DNA from: Bradyrhizobium vignae
Lineage (GTDB): Bacteria; Pseudomonadota; Alphaproteobacteria; Rhizobiales; Xanthobacteraceae
Assembly (NCBI RefSeq): GCF_004114425.1
Contig: NZ_RDQF01000006.1
Location: 124,001 to 188,000, forward strand
Direction: 5' to 3'
DNA: 64,000 nt
In this document: piece by piece, positions 1 to 11,891 of the stretch
Position numbering within the stretch: the first letter of the stretch is position 1
Layout of the letters: every line of letters starts with the position of its first letter
Notes under the pieces: generated by a model
Databases searched by the model: none
Seen by the model: the letters and a program-made list of their open reading frames with translations, nothing else
What the model was told of the DNA's origin: nothing
Position numbers and translations under genes: made by a program

Positions 1-1031
1 CGGCCGTATGTCTTCTGGATGCCGCGCATCTTGGCGGCAGCAAAGGAGAACGCCTCGTCCCAGGACACTTCGCGCCAGGGATCCTCGATTCTTTCGCGGA
101 TCATCGGCTTGAGAATGCGTTCCCCGTGGTTGGTGTAGCCCCAGGCGAAACGGCCCTTGACGCAGGAATGACCGCGGTTGGCCTTGCCGTCCTTGTAGGG
201 CACCATGCGCACCACTTCCTCGCCGCGCATTTCGGCCTTGAAGGCGCAGCCGACGCCGCAATAGGCGCAGGTGGTGACGACCGAGTGCTCGGGCTGGCCG
301 ATCTCGATCACGGATTTTTCCGTCAGCGTCGCGGTCGGGCAGGCCTGCACGCAGGCGCCGCAGGAGACGCATTCGGAGCCCAGGAAGCTCTCGTTCATGC
401 CCGGCGAAACCCGGCTTTCGAAGCCGCGGCCGGAGATGGTCAGCGCGAAGGTGCCTTGCACCTCCTCGCAGGCGCGGACGCAGCGCGAGCAGACGATGCA
501 CTTGGATGGATCATAGGTGAAGTACGGGCTGGACTCGTCCTTCGGCATCCAGTGGTCGTTGTCGCAGCCGTGGGTCTTGGCGAAGACGTGGTTCTCGCCC
601 TCATAGCCGTAGCGCACGTCGCGCAGGCCCACGGCGCCCGCCATGTCCTGCAGCTCGCAATCGCCGTTGGCGCCGCAGGTGAGGCAATCGAGCGGATGAT
701 CGGAGATGTAGAGCTCCATCACGCCCTTGCGCAGCTTCTTGAGCCGCTCGGTCTGGGTGTGCACGACGAGGCCGGGCATGACGGGCGTGGTGCAGGAGGC
801 CGGCGTGCCGGCGCGGCCCTCGATCTCGACCAGGCAGAGGCGGCAGGAGCCGAATGCGTCGACCATGTCGGTGGCGCAGAGCTTTGGAATCTGGTGGCCG
901 GCTTCCATCGCCGCGCGCATGATCGAGGTGCCCTCGGGCACCGAGATCTCCTTGCCATCGATGGTCAGCGTCACCATCGCTTCCGATTTGGAAGCCGGCG
1001 TGCCGAAGTCGATTTCCTCGATCAGAGACAT
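1..1031 (-). CDS. fdsA: NAD-dependent formate dehydrogenase alpha subunit, N-terminal part (partial)
   Basis: Catalytic molybdenum subunit of a cytosolic NAD-dependent formate dehydrogenase (formate + NAD+ to CO2 + NADH). About 343 N-terminal residues are visible; the rest runs off the left edge. Seen in order: a [2Fe-2S] ferredoxin domain with Cys near 52, 63, 66 and 80; a DHPLDCLTCGANGDC segment near 111-125; two 4Fe-4S ferredoxin motifs (CIVCSRC near 178 and CVSCGAC near 221); and CAYCGVGC near 255, which opens the molybdopterin domain. This order is typical of FdsA/FdhF of the NAD-linked type. ATG is at 1031, 10 bases downstream of the fdsB stop, so the order fdsG-fdsB-fdsA is one operon. 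In this neighbourhood it would oxidise formate released from oxalate. Confidence is high for the family; the bis-MGD and active-site residues lie outside the window. Confidence 0.95.
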   Translation of the reverse strand, partial: MSLIEEIDFGTPASKSEAMVTLTIDGKEISVPEGTSIMRAAMEAGHQIPKLCATDMVDAFGSCRLCLVEIEGRAGTPASCTTPVMPGLVVHTQTERLKKLRKGVMELYISDHPLDCLTCGANGDCELQDMAGAVGLRDVRYGYEGENHVFAKTHGCDNDHWMPKDESSPYFTYDPSKCIVCSRCVRACEEVQGTFALTISGRGFESRVSPGMNESFLGSECVSCGACVQACPTATLTEKSVIEIGQPEHSVVTTCAYCGVGCAFKAEMRGEEVVRMVPYKDGKANRGHSCVKGRFAWGYTNHGERILKPMIRERIEDPWREVSWDEAFSFAAAKMRGIQKTYG

Positions 1032-1041
1032 CGTCGTTCTC

Positions 1042-2598
1042 CTATTCCGCGGCCTGAAGCGTCGTCGGCGCCGGGACAAAATCCTCCCGGAAATGCTTCA
1101 GCGCACTGAGCACGGGGTAAGGCGTGAAGCCGCCGAGTGCGCAGAGCGAGCCGAATTTCATGGTGTTGCAGAGGTCCTCGACCAGCGCGAGGTTTTCATG
1201 GACGCGCTCGCCCCGGATGATCTTCTCGATGGTCTCGACCCCACGGGTGGAGCCGATCCGGCACGGTGTGCACTTGCCGCAGGATTCGATGGCGCAGAAT
1301 TCCATGGCGAAGCGCGCTTGCCTCCGCATGTCGACGCTGTCGTCGAACACGACGATGCCGCCATGGCCGATCAGGCCGTCGCGCGCGGCAAAAGCCTCAT
1401 AGTCGAATGGAGTGTCGAACAGCGCGCGCGGGAAATAGGCGCCGAGCGGCCCGCCGACCTGCACGGCGCGCACGGGGCGGCCCGTGAACGTGCCGCCGCC
1501 GATGTCGTCGACGAACTCGCCGAGCGTCACCCCGAAGGCGGTCTCGAACAGGCCACCGTAGCGGATGTTGCCGGCGAGCTGGATCGGCATCGTCCCGCGC
1601 GAGCGGCCCATGCCGAAATCCGCATAGGCCTTGGCGCCCTCGGCGAGGATGAAGGGGACGGCCGCGAACGACAGCACGTTGTTGATCACGGTCGGCTTGC
1701 CGAACAGGCCGTGATGCGCCGGCAGCGGCGGCTTGGCGCGCACGATGCCGCGGCGGCCTTCCAGGCTCTCCAGCAGCGAGGTCTCCTCGCCGCAGACATA
1801 GGCGCCGGCGCCGACGCGCACCTCGAGATCGAAGGCTTGCTTCGAGCCGCCGATGTCGGTGCCGAGATAGCCGCCGCGCCTGGCCGCCGCGATTGCGGCG
1901 TTCATCGCCTCGACCGCGTGCGGATATTCGCTGCGGATGTAGATGTAGCCCTTGCTCGCGCGGACCGTGAGGCCGGCGATGGTCATGCCCTCGATCACCA
2001 GGAAGGGATCGCCTTCCATGATCATGCGGTCGGCAAAGGTGCCGCTGTCGCCTTCGTCGGCGTTGCAGACGATGAACTTGCGGTCGGCCTTGGCTTGCGC
2101 GACCGTCTTCCACTTGATCCCGGTCGGAAAGCCCGCGCCGCCGCGGCCGCGCAAGCCCGATGCGGTGACTTCGTTCAGGATCGCATCAGGTCCGAGCGAG
2201 AGTGCGCGCTCAAAACCCTTGTAGCCGCCATGGGCGCGGTAGTCGTCGAGCGAGCGCGGGTCGATGACGCCGCAGCGGGCGAAGGTGAGGCGGGTCTGGC
2301 GCTTCAGCCAGGGAATCTCCTCGGTCGCGCCCAGCCGCAAGAGATGCGGTGTGTTGCTGGCGAGCGCATCGAGCAGCGAGGGCACGTCGGTCTCGGTGAC
2401 AGGACCGAAGGCGATGCGGCCCTGGGGCGTCGCGACCTCGACCAGCGGCTCCAGCCAGTACATCCCGCGCGAGCCGGTTCTGATGATCTCGATCGCCACG
2501 CCACGCTTGGCGGCGGCCTGCTCCAGCGCCAGGGCGACCTCGTCGGCGCCGACGGCGACCGCGCCGGCGTCGCGTGAGACGTAGAGGCGCATGCTCAT
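1042..2598 (-). CDS. fdsB: NAD-dependent formate dehydrogenase beta subunit (NuoF-like)
   Basis: FMN- and NADH-binding subunit, 518 residues, which passes electrons from FdsA to NAD+. An N-terminal thioredoxin-like region of about 110 residues is followed by the NuoF-type Rossmann domain with the glycine-rich GLRGRGGAGFPTG FMN/NAD loop and NADEGDSGTFADR, then a SLBB-type region and a C-terminal 4Fe-4S motif CGKCTPC followed by a distant Cys in GSLCALGG. The start is ATG 2598, which overlaps the fdsG stop by four bases (ATGA-type coupling). A longer reading frame from 2691 is open, but it lies inside fdsG and begins without family similarity. Size and domain order match FdsB/HoxF-type subunits. 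Confidence 0.95.
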   Translation of the reverse strand: MSMRLYVSRDAGAVAVGADEVALALEQAAAKRGVAIEIIRTGSRGMYWLEPLVEVATPQGRIAFGPVTETDVPSLLDALASNTPHLLRLGATEEIPWLKRQTRLTFARCGVIDPRSLDDYRAHGGYKGFERALSLGPDAILNEVTASGLRGRGGAGFPTGIKWKTVAQAKADRKFIVCNADEGDSGTFADRMIMEGDPFLVIEGMTIAGLTVRASKGYIYIRSEYPHAVEAMNAAIAAARRGGYLGTDIGGSKQAFDLEVRVGAGAYVCGEETSLLESLEGRRGIVRAKPPLPAHHGLFGKPTVINNVLSFAAVPFILAEGAKAYADFGMGRSRGTMPIQLAGNIRYGGLFETAFGVTLGEFVDDIGGGTFTGRPVRAVQVGGPLGAYFPRALFDTPFDYEAFAARDGLIGHGGIVVFDDSVDMRRQARFAMEFCAIESCGKCTPCRIGSTRGVETIEKIIRGERVHENLALVEDLCNTMKFGSLCALGGFTPYPVLSALKHFREDFVPAPTTLQAAE

Positions 2599-3071
2599 CG
2601 CTGCGCCTCCGCAACCAGCGCATCGAGGCGCTTCTGGTCGAGCCGGCCGATGAGGCGGCCATCGAGCATCGCGGATGGCGCAGTCGCGCACAGGCCGAGG
2701 CAGTAGATCGGCTCCAGCGTGACGCGATCGTCAGCCGTTGTGTTGCCGAGCGAGACGCCAAGCTTCGCCTCGGCCCGCGCAGCCAGCGCATCGCCGCCCG
2801 CGGCCTGACAGGCTTCGGCGCGGCACAGCTTCAGCACATGGCGGCCGGCCGGCTTGTGGCGGAAATCATGATAGAACGTGAAGACGCCATGGACTTCGGC
2901 GCGCGACAGATTGAGCGCCTGCGCAACCATGGGGATGGCGGCCTCCGGCACATAGCCGAATGCCTCCTGCAGCGCATGCAGGATGACCAGCGTCGCACCC
3001 TCTTGATCGGCATGTTCGGCGATGATTTCGGCGCCGCGCGTCTCGTTCCAAGGCTCAAAAATCGCTGTCAT
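2595..3071 (-). CDS. fdsG: NAD-dependent formate dehydrogenase gamma subunit (NuoE-like)
   Basis: Small [2Fe-2S] electron-transfer subunit, 158 residues, first gene of the fds operon. It has the NuoE thioredoxin-fold layout: a helical N-terminus (ATLVILHALQEAFGYVPE), GVFTFYHDFR, and the four-cysteine pattern C-x4-C (CRAEAC) followed by CLGLC. The cluster would sit between the FMN of FdsB and the Fe-S chain of FdsA. ATG at 3071; its stop overlaps the fdsB start. Its promoter must lie in the 224-bp region shared with the divergent LysR gene. Confidence 0.95.
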   Translation of the reverse strand: MTAIFEPWNETRGAEIIAEHADQEGATLVILHALQEAFGYVPEAAIPMVAQALNLSRAEVHGVFTFYHDFRHKPAGRHVLKLCRAEACQAAGGDALAARAEAKLGVSLGNTTADDRVTLEPIYCLGLCATAPSAMLDGRLIGRLDQKRLDALVAEAQR

Positions 3072-3188
3072 TCGTCGTTCTCAACCTGAGCGTTCCCTCG
3101 GCGCAAACTAGTTGGAATCGTTCGAAGATCAATAAAGCTGTCCCGTGCTGCGATTGCGAATTCGGATCGATTTGCAACGACAATCAAT

Positions 3189-3218
3189 CGATACGAAACG
3201 GTAATGAAAGTCGTATCG
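3189..3218. promoter_or_regulatory. inverted repeat, candidate LysR operator for fds
   Basis: A perfect 8-bp inverted repeat, CGATACGA-N14-TCGTATCG, lies between the divergent fdsG and LysR genes. LysR regulators usually bind dyads in such shared promoters and often control the divergent operon. The dyad is seen directly; binding by the neighbouring regulator is inference. Confidence 0.5.
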
Positions 3219-3295
3219 GCTGCCGGTTTTTGCGTGTTGGTGCAGGCCCGGCATGCTAGCTTGCATGCCACGATGGAATTCGAGGGGACGACCGG

Positions 3296-4189
3296 TTGAT
3301 CGACAAGCTTGAACTATTGCTGGCGCTGGCGAAGGAGCGACATTTCGGACGCGCTGCCGAGGCCTGCGGCGTGACGCAACCGACAATGTCGACCGGGCTC
3401 AAGCAGCTCGAAGAGATTCTCGGCGTGATGCTGGTCCAGCGCGGCTCGCGCTTTCAGGGATTCACCCCTGAAGGCGAGCGGGCGCTCGACTGGGCGCGGC
3501 GGATCGTGGGCGATGCCCGCGCAATGCGCGACGAGATCAACGGGCTGAAGCATCAGCTCTCCGGCGAGATCCGCATCGCCGCGATCCCAACCGTGCTCGG
3601 CATGGTCGCCTCGCTGACGACGCCGTTTCGCGCGAAGCATCCCGAGGTGCGTTTCAGCATCCGCTCGACGACCTCGTCGGAGGTGCTGGGATTGCTCGAG
3701 AATCTCGAGGTCGATGCGGGGCTGACCTATATCGAGAACGAGCCGATAGGCAAGGTGCGCACCATTCCGCTCTACAACGAGAGCTACCGCCTGCTCACTG
3801 CACCGGATGCGATGTTCGGCGACCGCGAGACGGTGACGTGGAAGGAGGTCGGGCAGGTGCCGCTCTGCCTGCTGACGCCCGACATGCAGAACCGCCGCAT
3901 CATCGACCGCGCGCTGCGCTCGGTCGGCGCGGAGGCGACGCCGACCCTGACCTCGAACTCGCTGCTGGTGCTGTTCACGCATGTGAAGACGGGGCGCTGG
4001 GCCAGCGTGATGCCGGCCAAGCTCGCCGAGACGCTCGGCCTGTCCGATACCGTCCGCTCGATTCCGATCGTCGAGCCCGAGGTCAATTACAGCATCGGCA
4101 TGGTGATCCCGCAGCGCGATCCGATGACGCCGCTGATCGCGGCGCTGGTCAACGTCGCGCGCGAGGTCGCGCCGACGCTGCAATTGTAG
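3296..4189 (+). CDS. LysR-family regulator, divergent from fdsGBA
   Basis: A 297-residue LysR-type transcription factor. The N-terminal winged helix-turn-helix (FGRAAEACGVTQPTMSTGLK, about residues 17-36) is followed by an effector-binding domain starting near residue 90 (GEIRIAAIPTVLG). The best start is TTG at 3296, preceded by GAGGGG; the LysR domain begins right after it and no in-frame ATG suits. It is divergent from fdsG with 224 bp between the starts, the usual arrangement for a regulator and its target. The likely role is control of formate dehydrogenase, possibly in response to formate; the effector is not visible in the sequence. Confidence 0.9.
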   Translation: MIDKLELLLALAKERHFGRAAEACGVTQPTMSTGLKQLEEILGVMLVQRGSRFQGFTPEGERALDWARRIVGDARAMRDEINGLKHQLSGEIRIAAIPTVLGMVASLTTPFRAKHPEVRFSIRSTTSSEVLGLLENLEVDAGLTYIENEPIGKVRTIPLYNESYRLLTAPDAMFGDRETVTWKEVGQVPLCLLTPDMQNRRIIDRALRSVGAEATPTLTSNSLLVLFTHVKTGRWASVMPAKLAETLGLSDTVRSIPIVEPEVNYSIGMVIPQRDPMTPLIAALVNVAREVAPTLQL

Positions 4190-4227
4190 AGCATGATGAG
4201 ACAGAGTGCGTCCGCGATGTGGGTGCC

Positions 4228-4292
4228 ACCTCTCCCCAACGGGGAGAGGTCGGATTGCGCCTGGCGATGCGCAGCATCGTCCAGCGCAATCC
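4228..4292. repeat. double palindrome, interspersed intergenic repeat
   Basis: Two adjacent perfect dyads: ACCTCTCCCC-AAC-GGGGAGAGGT (4228-4250), then a hairpin built on GGATTGCGC...GCGCAATCC (4252-4292). The downstream CCCCTTCGGGAGAGG at about 4332-4346 resembles the copy at 19741-19775. It lies between the convergent ends of the LysR and kinase genes and could also stop transcription from both sides. The dyads are seen directly; membership of a genome-wide repeat family is inferred from the copies in this window. Confidence 0.7.
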
Positions 4293-4397
4293 GGGTCAGG
4301 GACCGCAGTAGACGGTCAGACCGTAATCCCCTTCGGGAGAGGTGATCTGAGCTCTGGGCTGACATCGATTCACCCAATTCAAAGCTCGTTCCGCCGG

Positions 4398-6728
<2,331 letters not shown>

Positions 6729-6844
6729 GCCTTCGGCCCCCTGAAAACCTGCTTGCAACTGAAGTCCGGAAGCAGCCCCACGTTGCTTCCGAATCACACT
6801 GATTTGAATCCAGTTTTCGCAGGCTGTCGAGAGTCAACGAATCG

Positions 6845-6859
6845 TTAACGCGAAATTAT
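6845..6859. promoter_or_regulatory. CtrA-like box upstream of the sensor kinase
   Basis: TTAA-N7-TTAT lies 117 bp upstream of the kinase start in a locally AT-rich patch. It differs from the CtrA consensus TTAA-N7-TTAA by one base. As the kinase resembles cell-cycle kinases, control by CtrA would make sense. Only the sequence match is seen. Confidence 0.4.
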
Positions 6860-6930
6860 TCTTATCCAACACGCAGTTTGTGCATCGAATGCCCGCAAAC
6901 TCCAGGGCGCAACGAGTCCGAAACGAGAAC

Positions 6931-6946
6931 GTGTGACTCGTCACAC
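6931..6946 (-). terminator. hairpin after the CDF transporter gene
   Basis: A perfect dyad, GTGTGAC-TC-GTCACAC, begins 8 bases past the CDF stop. On the minus strand it is followed by GTTCTCGTTT, only a weak U-tract. It plausibly separates the CDF gene from the downstream kinase. Confidence 0.4.
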
Positions 6947-6953
6947 ATTCTCA

Positions 6954-8327
6954 TCACGCCCGCGGCGGTTCGGCGTGACTGATGACGCGCTTCACGCTCG
7001 GGAACGCGCGCCGCAATGCGCGCTCGATCGAGTCCACACGTTCGTGCACCTTGATCACGCTCATCGATGGCGCCGCGCGGCAGTGGAAATTGACGATCTC
7101 GCCGGCGTCGGTGTTGCGGACGCGCACATTATGGATGTCGTGGATCTCGCCTTCGCCGGCGAATTCGGTCAGCGCGGCGGCGATGGTCTGCACCCTCTCA
7201 GGCGCGGCATCGACGCCGAACGGCAGTTCCGGTTCCAACGGCTCGATGTGAACGTCGACCTCGACGTCCTCGCCGAATTCCTCCTGGATATTGCGCTCCA
7301 GCGTGTTGGCGACGTCGTGGGCGGCCTCGAGCTGCATGTCGGCGTCGACTTCGAGGTCGATGCTGACGATCAGCTTGGCGCCGAGGTCGTGCACCGTGAC
7401 GTGATGGATGGCGAGCCCGGAATTGCGCGCGATCACCATGATGCGGTCGCGCACGGTCTCGTTGTCGCGCGCGACAGGCACCGCGGCGAAAGTGAGGTCG
7501 GCATCGCCGAAGGCCTTGGTGACCGCGGCCTGCGCGTTGCGCTTGATGTCCTCGACGCGGTCGATCGGATAGGTCCGCGGCACCTTCGCGATGGTGTCGA
7601 TGAACGTGGTCGCTCCGACCATGCGCACGCGCAACCGGTCGACGTCGATCACGCCCGGTACCCCGCGGATCGCGGCGGTGGCCTTCTCCTGGGCGCCCTC
7701 CGGAGCGCGATCGACCAGTGTCTGCACGGTCGAGCCGGCCATGCGCAGGCCGAGAGCCGCGATCATCACGGCGACGGCGGCAGCCGCGGCCGCGTCGCCC
7801 CACCAGAAGCCGAGCCAGGCGAGCATCAGGCCAACGATCACGGCGAACGAGCCCATGACGTCGGAGGCGAAATGGAGCGCGTCCGCCGCCAGCGCCTGGC
7901 TCCTGGTCTCCCGCGCGGCGCGGTGCAGCGCGCGGGCGCGCCAGAGATTGACGGCAATGTCGGTCACCAGCACCACGAACGGTACGGCCGAGATGGTCGG
8001 CGGCGGGGTTCCCTCGCGCAGCCGGCTATAGGCCTCGACCAGGATGCCGCCGGCGAGCACGTAGAGCAGGGCAGTGACGCCCAGCGCGGAGATGCTTTCC
8101 AGCTTGCCGTGGCCGTAATGATGCTCCTCGTCCGCGGGCTTGTCGGACACCCGCACCACCGCCCAGGTGATGATGGTTGCCACCAGGTCGATCGAGGAAT
8201 GCAGGGCCTCGGAGATCAGCGCCAGCGAGCCGATCGCGATCCCGACCACGAACTTGGCCGCCGCCATGCCGCCGCTGGCGAAGATCGAGAGCGCGGCGAC
8301 CGAGGTCTTGTCGTGCTGGGAGGTCAT
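6954..8327 (-). CDS. cation diffusion facilitator (CDF) metal transporter
   Basis: A 457-residue inner-membrane cation/proton antiporter of the CDF family, exporting a divalent metal from the cytoplasm. The membrane domain (about residues 10-215) carries both metal-site signatures as HxxxD: ALHSSID in TM2 and ADALHFASD in TM5, plus the HHYGHGKLE loop typical of the family. The C-terminus is unusually long (about 240 residues) and looks like a tandem of two ferredoxin-like cytoplasmic domains (VPGVIDVDRLRVR and a second one ending in VHERVDSIERAL). Many CDF proteins are near 300 residues. The signatures do not separate zinc, iron, manganese and cobalt. ATG 8327 has no close neighbour upstream, so it is probably monocistronic. 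Confidence 0.9.
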   Translation of the reverse strand: MTSQHDKTSVAALSIFASGGMAAAKFVVGIAIGSLALISEALHSSIDLVATIITWAVVRVSDKPADEEHHYGHGKLESISALGVTALLYVLAGGILVEAYSRLREGTPPPTISAVPFVVLVTDIAVNLWRARALHRAARETRSQALAADALHFASDVMGSFAVIVGLMLAWLGFWWGDAAAAAAVAVMIAALGLRMAGSTVQTLVDRAPEGAQEKATAAIRGVPGVIDVDRLRVRMVGATTFIDTIAKVPRTYPIDRVEDIKRNAQAAVTKAFGDADLTFAAVPVARDNETVRDRIMVIARNSGLAIHHVTVHDLGAKLIVSIDLEVDADMQLEAAHDVANTLERNIQEEFGEDVEVDVHIEPLEPELPFGVDAAPERVQTIAAALTEFAGEGEIHDIHNVRVRNTDAGEIVNFHCRAAPSMSVIKVHERVDSIERALRRAFPSVKRVISHAEPPRA

Positions 8328-8420
8328 GCCGGGGATTTAGCAGGCCAGCGTGGGACATCAAGTGATGATCCACAGGAGCAGTCGCTAGTGAGTTGCAGAA
8401 GCGGGACCGGCGCTCTCACC

Positions 8421-8504
8421 GTCATGCCGGGCTTGTCCCGGGCATCCACGTTCGTCGTACCATGCCGCAGAGACGTGGATGGCCGGGTCAAGCCCGGCCA
8501 TGAC
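8421..8504. repeat. long palindromic intergenic element
   Basis: GTCATGCCGGGCTTG at 8421 pairs with CAAGCCCGGCCATGAC ending at 8504, with a second nested pair (GGCATCCACGT / ACGTGGATGGCC). The whole 84-bp unit can fold into one cruciform. It lies between two genes on the same strand. Such units are commonly dispersed in Bradyrhizobium and related genomes. Confidence 0.7.
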
Positions 8505-8529
8505 GACAAGGAGAGAGCTTCGCACTCGT

Positions 8530-9498
8530 TTACACTGTCACCACGATCTTCCCCAGGTGCTTGTTTGCCTCCATATGCTCGAACGCCTTATCGATCTGGT
8601 CGAACGAAAACACCTTATCGATCGGCAGTTGCAGCTTGCGCGATTCCACTGCGCTCCAGATGTCCTTGCGGACCTGCGCAAAGATCTCGCGGACCTCCTC
8701 GATGGTGCGGGTGCGGAAGGTGACGCCGACATAATCGATGCGGCGCGCCGCATGCAGGTCGAAATTGAAGTCGGCATGGGTGCCGCCGAGCCGGCCGACA
8801 TTGACGATGCGGCCCTTGATCTTCGTCGCGGCGAGATTCTGGTTCGCGACCTTGCCGGAGACCTGGTCGACGATGAGGTCGACGCCTTCGCCGTTCGTTG
8901 CCTTGAGGACCTCGTCGACCCATTTCGGATCGGAGCTGTCGATGGCGAGATCGGCGCCGTACTCCTTCAGCCGGCCGCGGCGGGTGGCGTCGGTCGACGA
9001 GCCGATCACGAGCCTTGCGCCTTTGAGCCTTGCGATCTGCATTGCCATCAGGCCGACGCCGGAGCTGGCGCCCTGGATCAGTACGGCTTGCCCGGGTTGC
9101 ACGCCGCCGACGGTGACGACGGCGTTGTGCATGGTCGCGAGTGCGACGGGGAGGGTGGCGGCCTCCTCGAAATTCATGTTCGAGGGTGCGTGGAACAGCC
9201 GGCCGTGATCGGCCAGCGTGTATTCGGCAAATGCCGCGCTGCCCGAGCCCATGATGCGGTCGCCGACCTTGACGCCTTCGGCATCCGGCCCGAGCTCGGC
9301 GACCTCGCCGGCCCATTCCATGCCGAGCACGGTGCCGACGCCGCCGGCCGCGCCATGGGCGTGGCCTTTGCGCATGCCGGTGTCGGCGCGGTTCAGCCCG
9401 CAGGCGCGGACGCGGACGAGGACCTGTGTGCCCTTCGGTTTTGGTTGAGCGACCTCGGAAATCGTAGCGCCATCAGGGCCGTAGACGTAAGCTTTCAT
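8530..9498 (-). CDS. zinc-free NAD(P)H:quinone oxidoreductase-like (MDR) protein
   Basis: A 322-residue medium-chain dehydrogenase/reductase. The GroES-like domain (MKAYVYGPDGATISEV to about residue 120) is followed by a Rossmann domain with the nucleotide-binding GASSGVGLMAMQIA near residue 142. The usual zinc-binding cysteines and GHE motif are absent, which places it with quinone oxidoreductases and related zinc-free members. The start at 9498 gives the standard MKAY N-terminus; a longer reading frame from 9555 has no family match before that Met. The next gene upstream, a nitronate monooxygenase, is 25 bp away on the same strand, so they are probably cotranscribed. Its physiological substrate is not evident. 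Confidence 0.85.
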   Translation of the reverse strand: MKAYVYGPDGATISEVAQPKPKGTQVLVRVRACGLNRADTGMRKGHAHGAAGGVGTVLGMEWAGEVAELGPDAEGVKVGDRIMGSGSAAFAEYTLADHGRLFHAPSNMNFEEAATLPVALATMHNAVVTVGGVQPGQAVLIQGASSGVGLMAMQIARLKGARLVIGSSTDATRRGRLKEYGADLAIDSSDPKWVDEVLKATNGEGVDLIVDQVSGKVANQNLAATKIKGRIVNVGRLGGTHADFNFDLHAARRIDYVGVTFRTRTIEEVREIFAQVRKDIWSAVESRKLQLPIDKVFSFDQIDKAFEHMEANKHLGKIVVTV

Positions 9499-9523
9499 GA
9501 ATTGCTCTCGCTTCTTGCCGTGG

Positions 9524-10618
<1,095 letters not shown>

Positions 10619-10693
10619 TCATGCGGAGATGTGGGTGATTCCGCGGGGCGGATAATTGGGTGGGCCCGCATGTGACGGCGCGACTAGGTCTCG

Positions 10694-10744
10694 TGTCCCG
10701 GACGCGCTGCAACGTTCTTGACGTTGCGGCGGCTGAGCCGGGAC
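10694..10744. repeat. palindromic intergenic element
   Basis: GTCCCGG at about 10695 pairs with CCGGGAC ending at 10744, around an inner perfect dyad GCAACGT-TCTTG-ACGTTGC (10709-10727). It lies in the 258-bp gap between the secreted protein gene and the nitronate monooxygenase gene. It is of the same general dispersed type as the element at 8421 but a different sequence family. Confidence 0.6.
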
Positions 10745-10777
10745 CCATCGGATCACGGCGGCGCTGCCGGGCTTCGG

Positions 10778-11428
10778 CTACTCCGCCGACAGCCGCACCA
10801 TCTGGCGGCCGCCATTCATTTCCTTGAGGTGGTTGACGAAGTTTTCCGGACGCTGCCAACGATGGGGGACCTTCAATCCCATGAACTCCGCGATGTCGCT
10901 GATGAAGCCGGTGCAGTTCATTGTCTCGGCATTCCAGACCGGAGTGTTGGCCTGCAACTCCCTGATATGGGCGAACACGCGCTTGGCGTCGGCCTCGTTC
11001 AGGTAGACCCGATAGCTCGCGGTCAGATATTCCGGATCGAGATCACCGTAGCTCGCGCCGGTCTCGGCCGGCACAAAGGTGATGTGACCGAGCACGTAAG
11101 CGAGCGTGTCGCCGGCCGGCGTGAGCCCCGCGACCTCGACCGCCTTCTCGCTGGTCTTGCCGTACCAGACGAAGGCATGGCCCCAGCTCGCGGCGGTACG
11201 CGCGCGGAAGTCGACGTAGTAGGGGCCTTTCTCCGCGCGCGCGACGGAGCGCCGCGTCGATTGCGGCGCCGGTCGCGAGGCGGTGTCGGTCGTAGCAAGC
11301 GCGCTCGCATCGGCAACGCGCTTGTTTGCCTCGTGGGCCGAGGCCGAGGGCGTCATGCACGAGAGCATAGCCGCAAGAGCGAACCCTGCGAGGATGCAGG
11401 ATCCCGATCGATTAGCTTTGTTCGTCAC
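10778..11428 (-). CDS. exported protein of unknown function, possible papain-like fold
   Basis: A 216-residue protein with a Sec-type signal peptide (GSCILAGFALAAMLSCMTP, cleavage near ASA-HEA, about residue 31). The mature part contains ASWGHAFVWYGK and, about 80 residues later, MNCTGFISDIAEFMG. A His in a GHAF/GHTF-type turn and a later Asn-Cys pair recall permuted papain-like exported families such as DUF4105, but this is only a motif resemblance. The start is GTG 11428, preceded by GAGGGGG. No operon partner is evident. Confidence 0.7.
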   Translation of the reverse strand: MTNKANRSGSCILAGFALAAMLSCMTPSASAHEANKRVADASALATTDTASRPAPQSTRRSVARAEKGPYYVDFRARTAASWGHAFVWYGKTSEKAVEVAGLTPAGDTLAYVLGHITFVPAETGASYGDLDPEYLTASYRVYLNEADAKRVFAHIRELQANTPVWNAETMNCTGFISDIAEFMGLKVPHRWQRPENFVNHLKEMNGGRQMVRLSAE

Positions 11429-11486
11429 GCGATTCCCCCTCGACTATCGGCCGCTACGCGGATTTTGCGCGTGTTACGCTCGCGCG

Positions 11487-11690
11487 TCAGTAGCGCGCTG
11501 CGACCGGGCCGGGCGCCTTGCCGATCGGGGCCTTTCCAACCGGGCTCTTGCCAATCGGCATCTTGCCGATCGGAGCCTGCTCAGCCGGATAGGCCGGCAC
11601 GGGCTGGCGGCGCGGCAGATCCGCAGCGTTCGCGGCCGTCACCAGAGCAAGCGTGGCACCCAGAGCAATTGCAATCTTCTTCACAGTCAT
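11487..11690 (-). CDS. small exported protein with tandem P-I/V-G-K repeats
   Basis: A 67-residue protein with a clear signal peptide (KKIAIALGATLALVTAANA, cleavage after residue 22). The mature peptide of about 45 residues contains four consecutive five-residue units of the form P-[IV]-G-K-x before the C-terminal PVAARY. It would be a basic, proline-rich periplasmic or secreted peptide. ATG 11690 is preceded by AGGGGT. A longer reading frame exists upstream but begins before the ribosome binding site. No function is known to me; the repeat is seen directly. Confidence 0.75.
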   Translation of the reverse strand: MTVKKIAIALGATLALVTAANAADLPRRQPVPAYPAEQAPIGKMPIGKSPVGKAPIGKAPGPVAARY

Positions 11691-11891
11691 ACCCCTAGAA
11701 GGTTTGGTCCAAACACGGCTGTGCCGTGCCCCCAGACACGCTCCACAGATGGGCGACCGAATGCGTCCAAGTTGCGGCACGCGCGGGAAATGTTGGCGGC
11801 ATATGTCGGGCGCGCGGAGATGTGATGTGTCGGGATGTTTCGGAGGGCGTGATGGCCGTATCGCTGCGCTCAACCCCTGCGCAGCCGCGCT

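Noticed and set aside
727..2577. Long plus-strand open frame (about 616 codons) opposite fdsB
   Set aside because: Shadow of a GC-rich gene; low-complexity Ala/Arg/Asp content and no family motif, while the minus strand has a clear FdsB.
8421..8504. Considered as an insertion-sequence end or attachment site
   Set aside because: No transposase, no target duplication and no integrase nearby; it fits a dispersed palindromic element.
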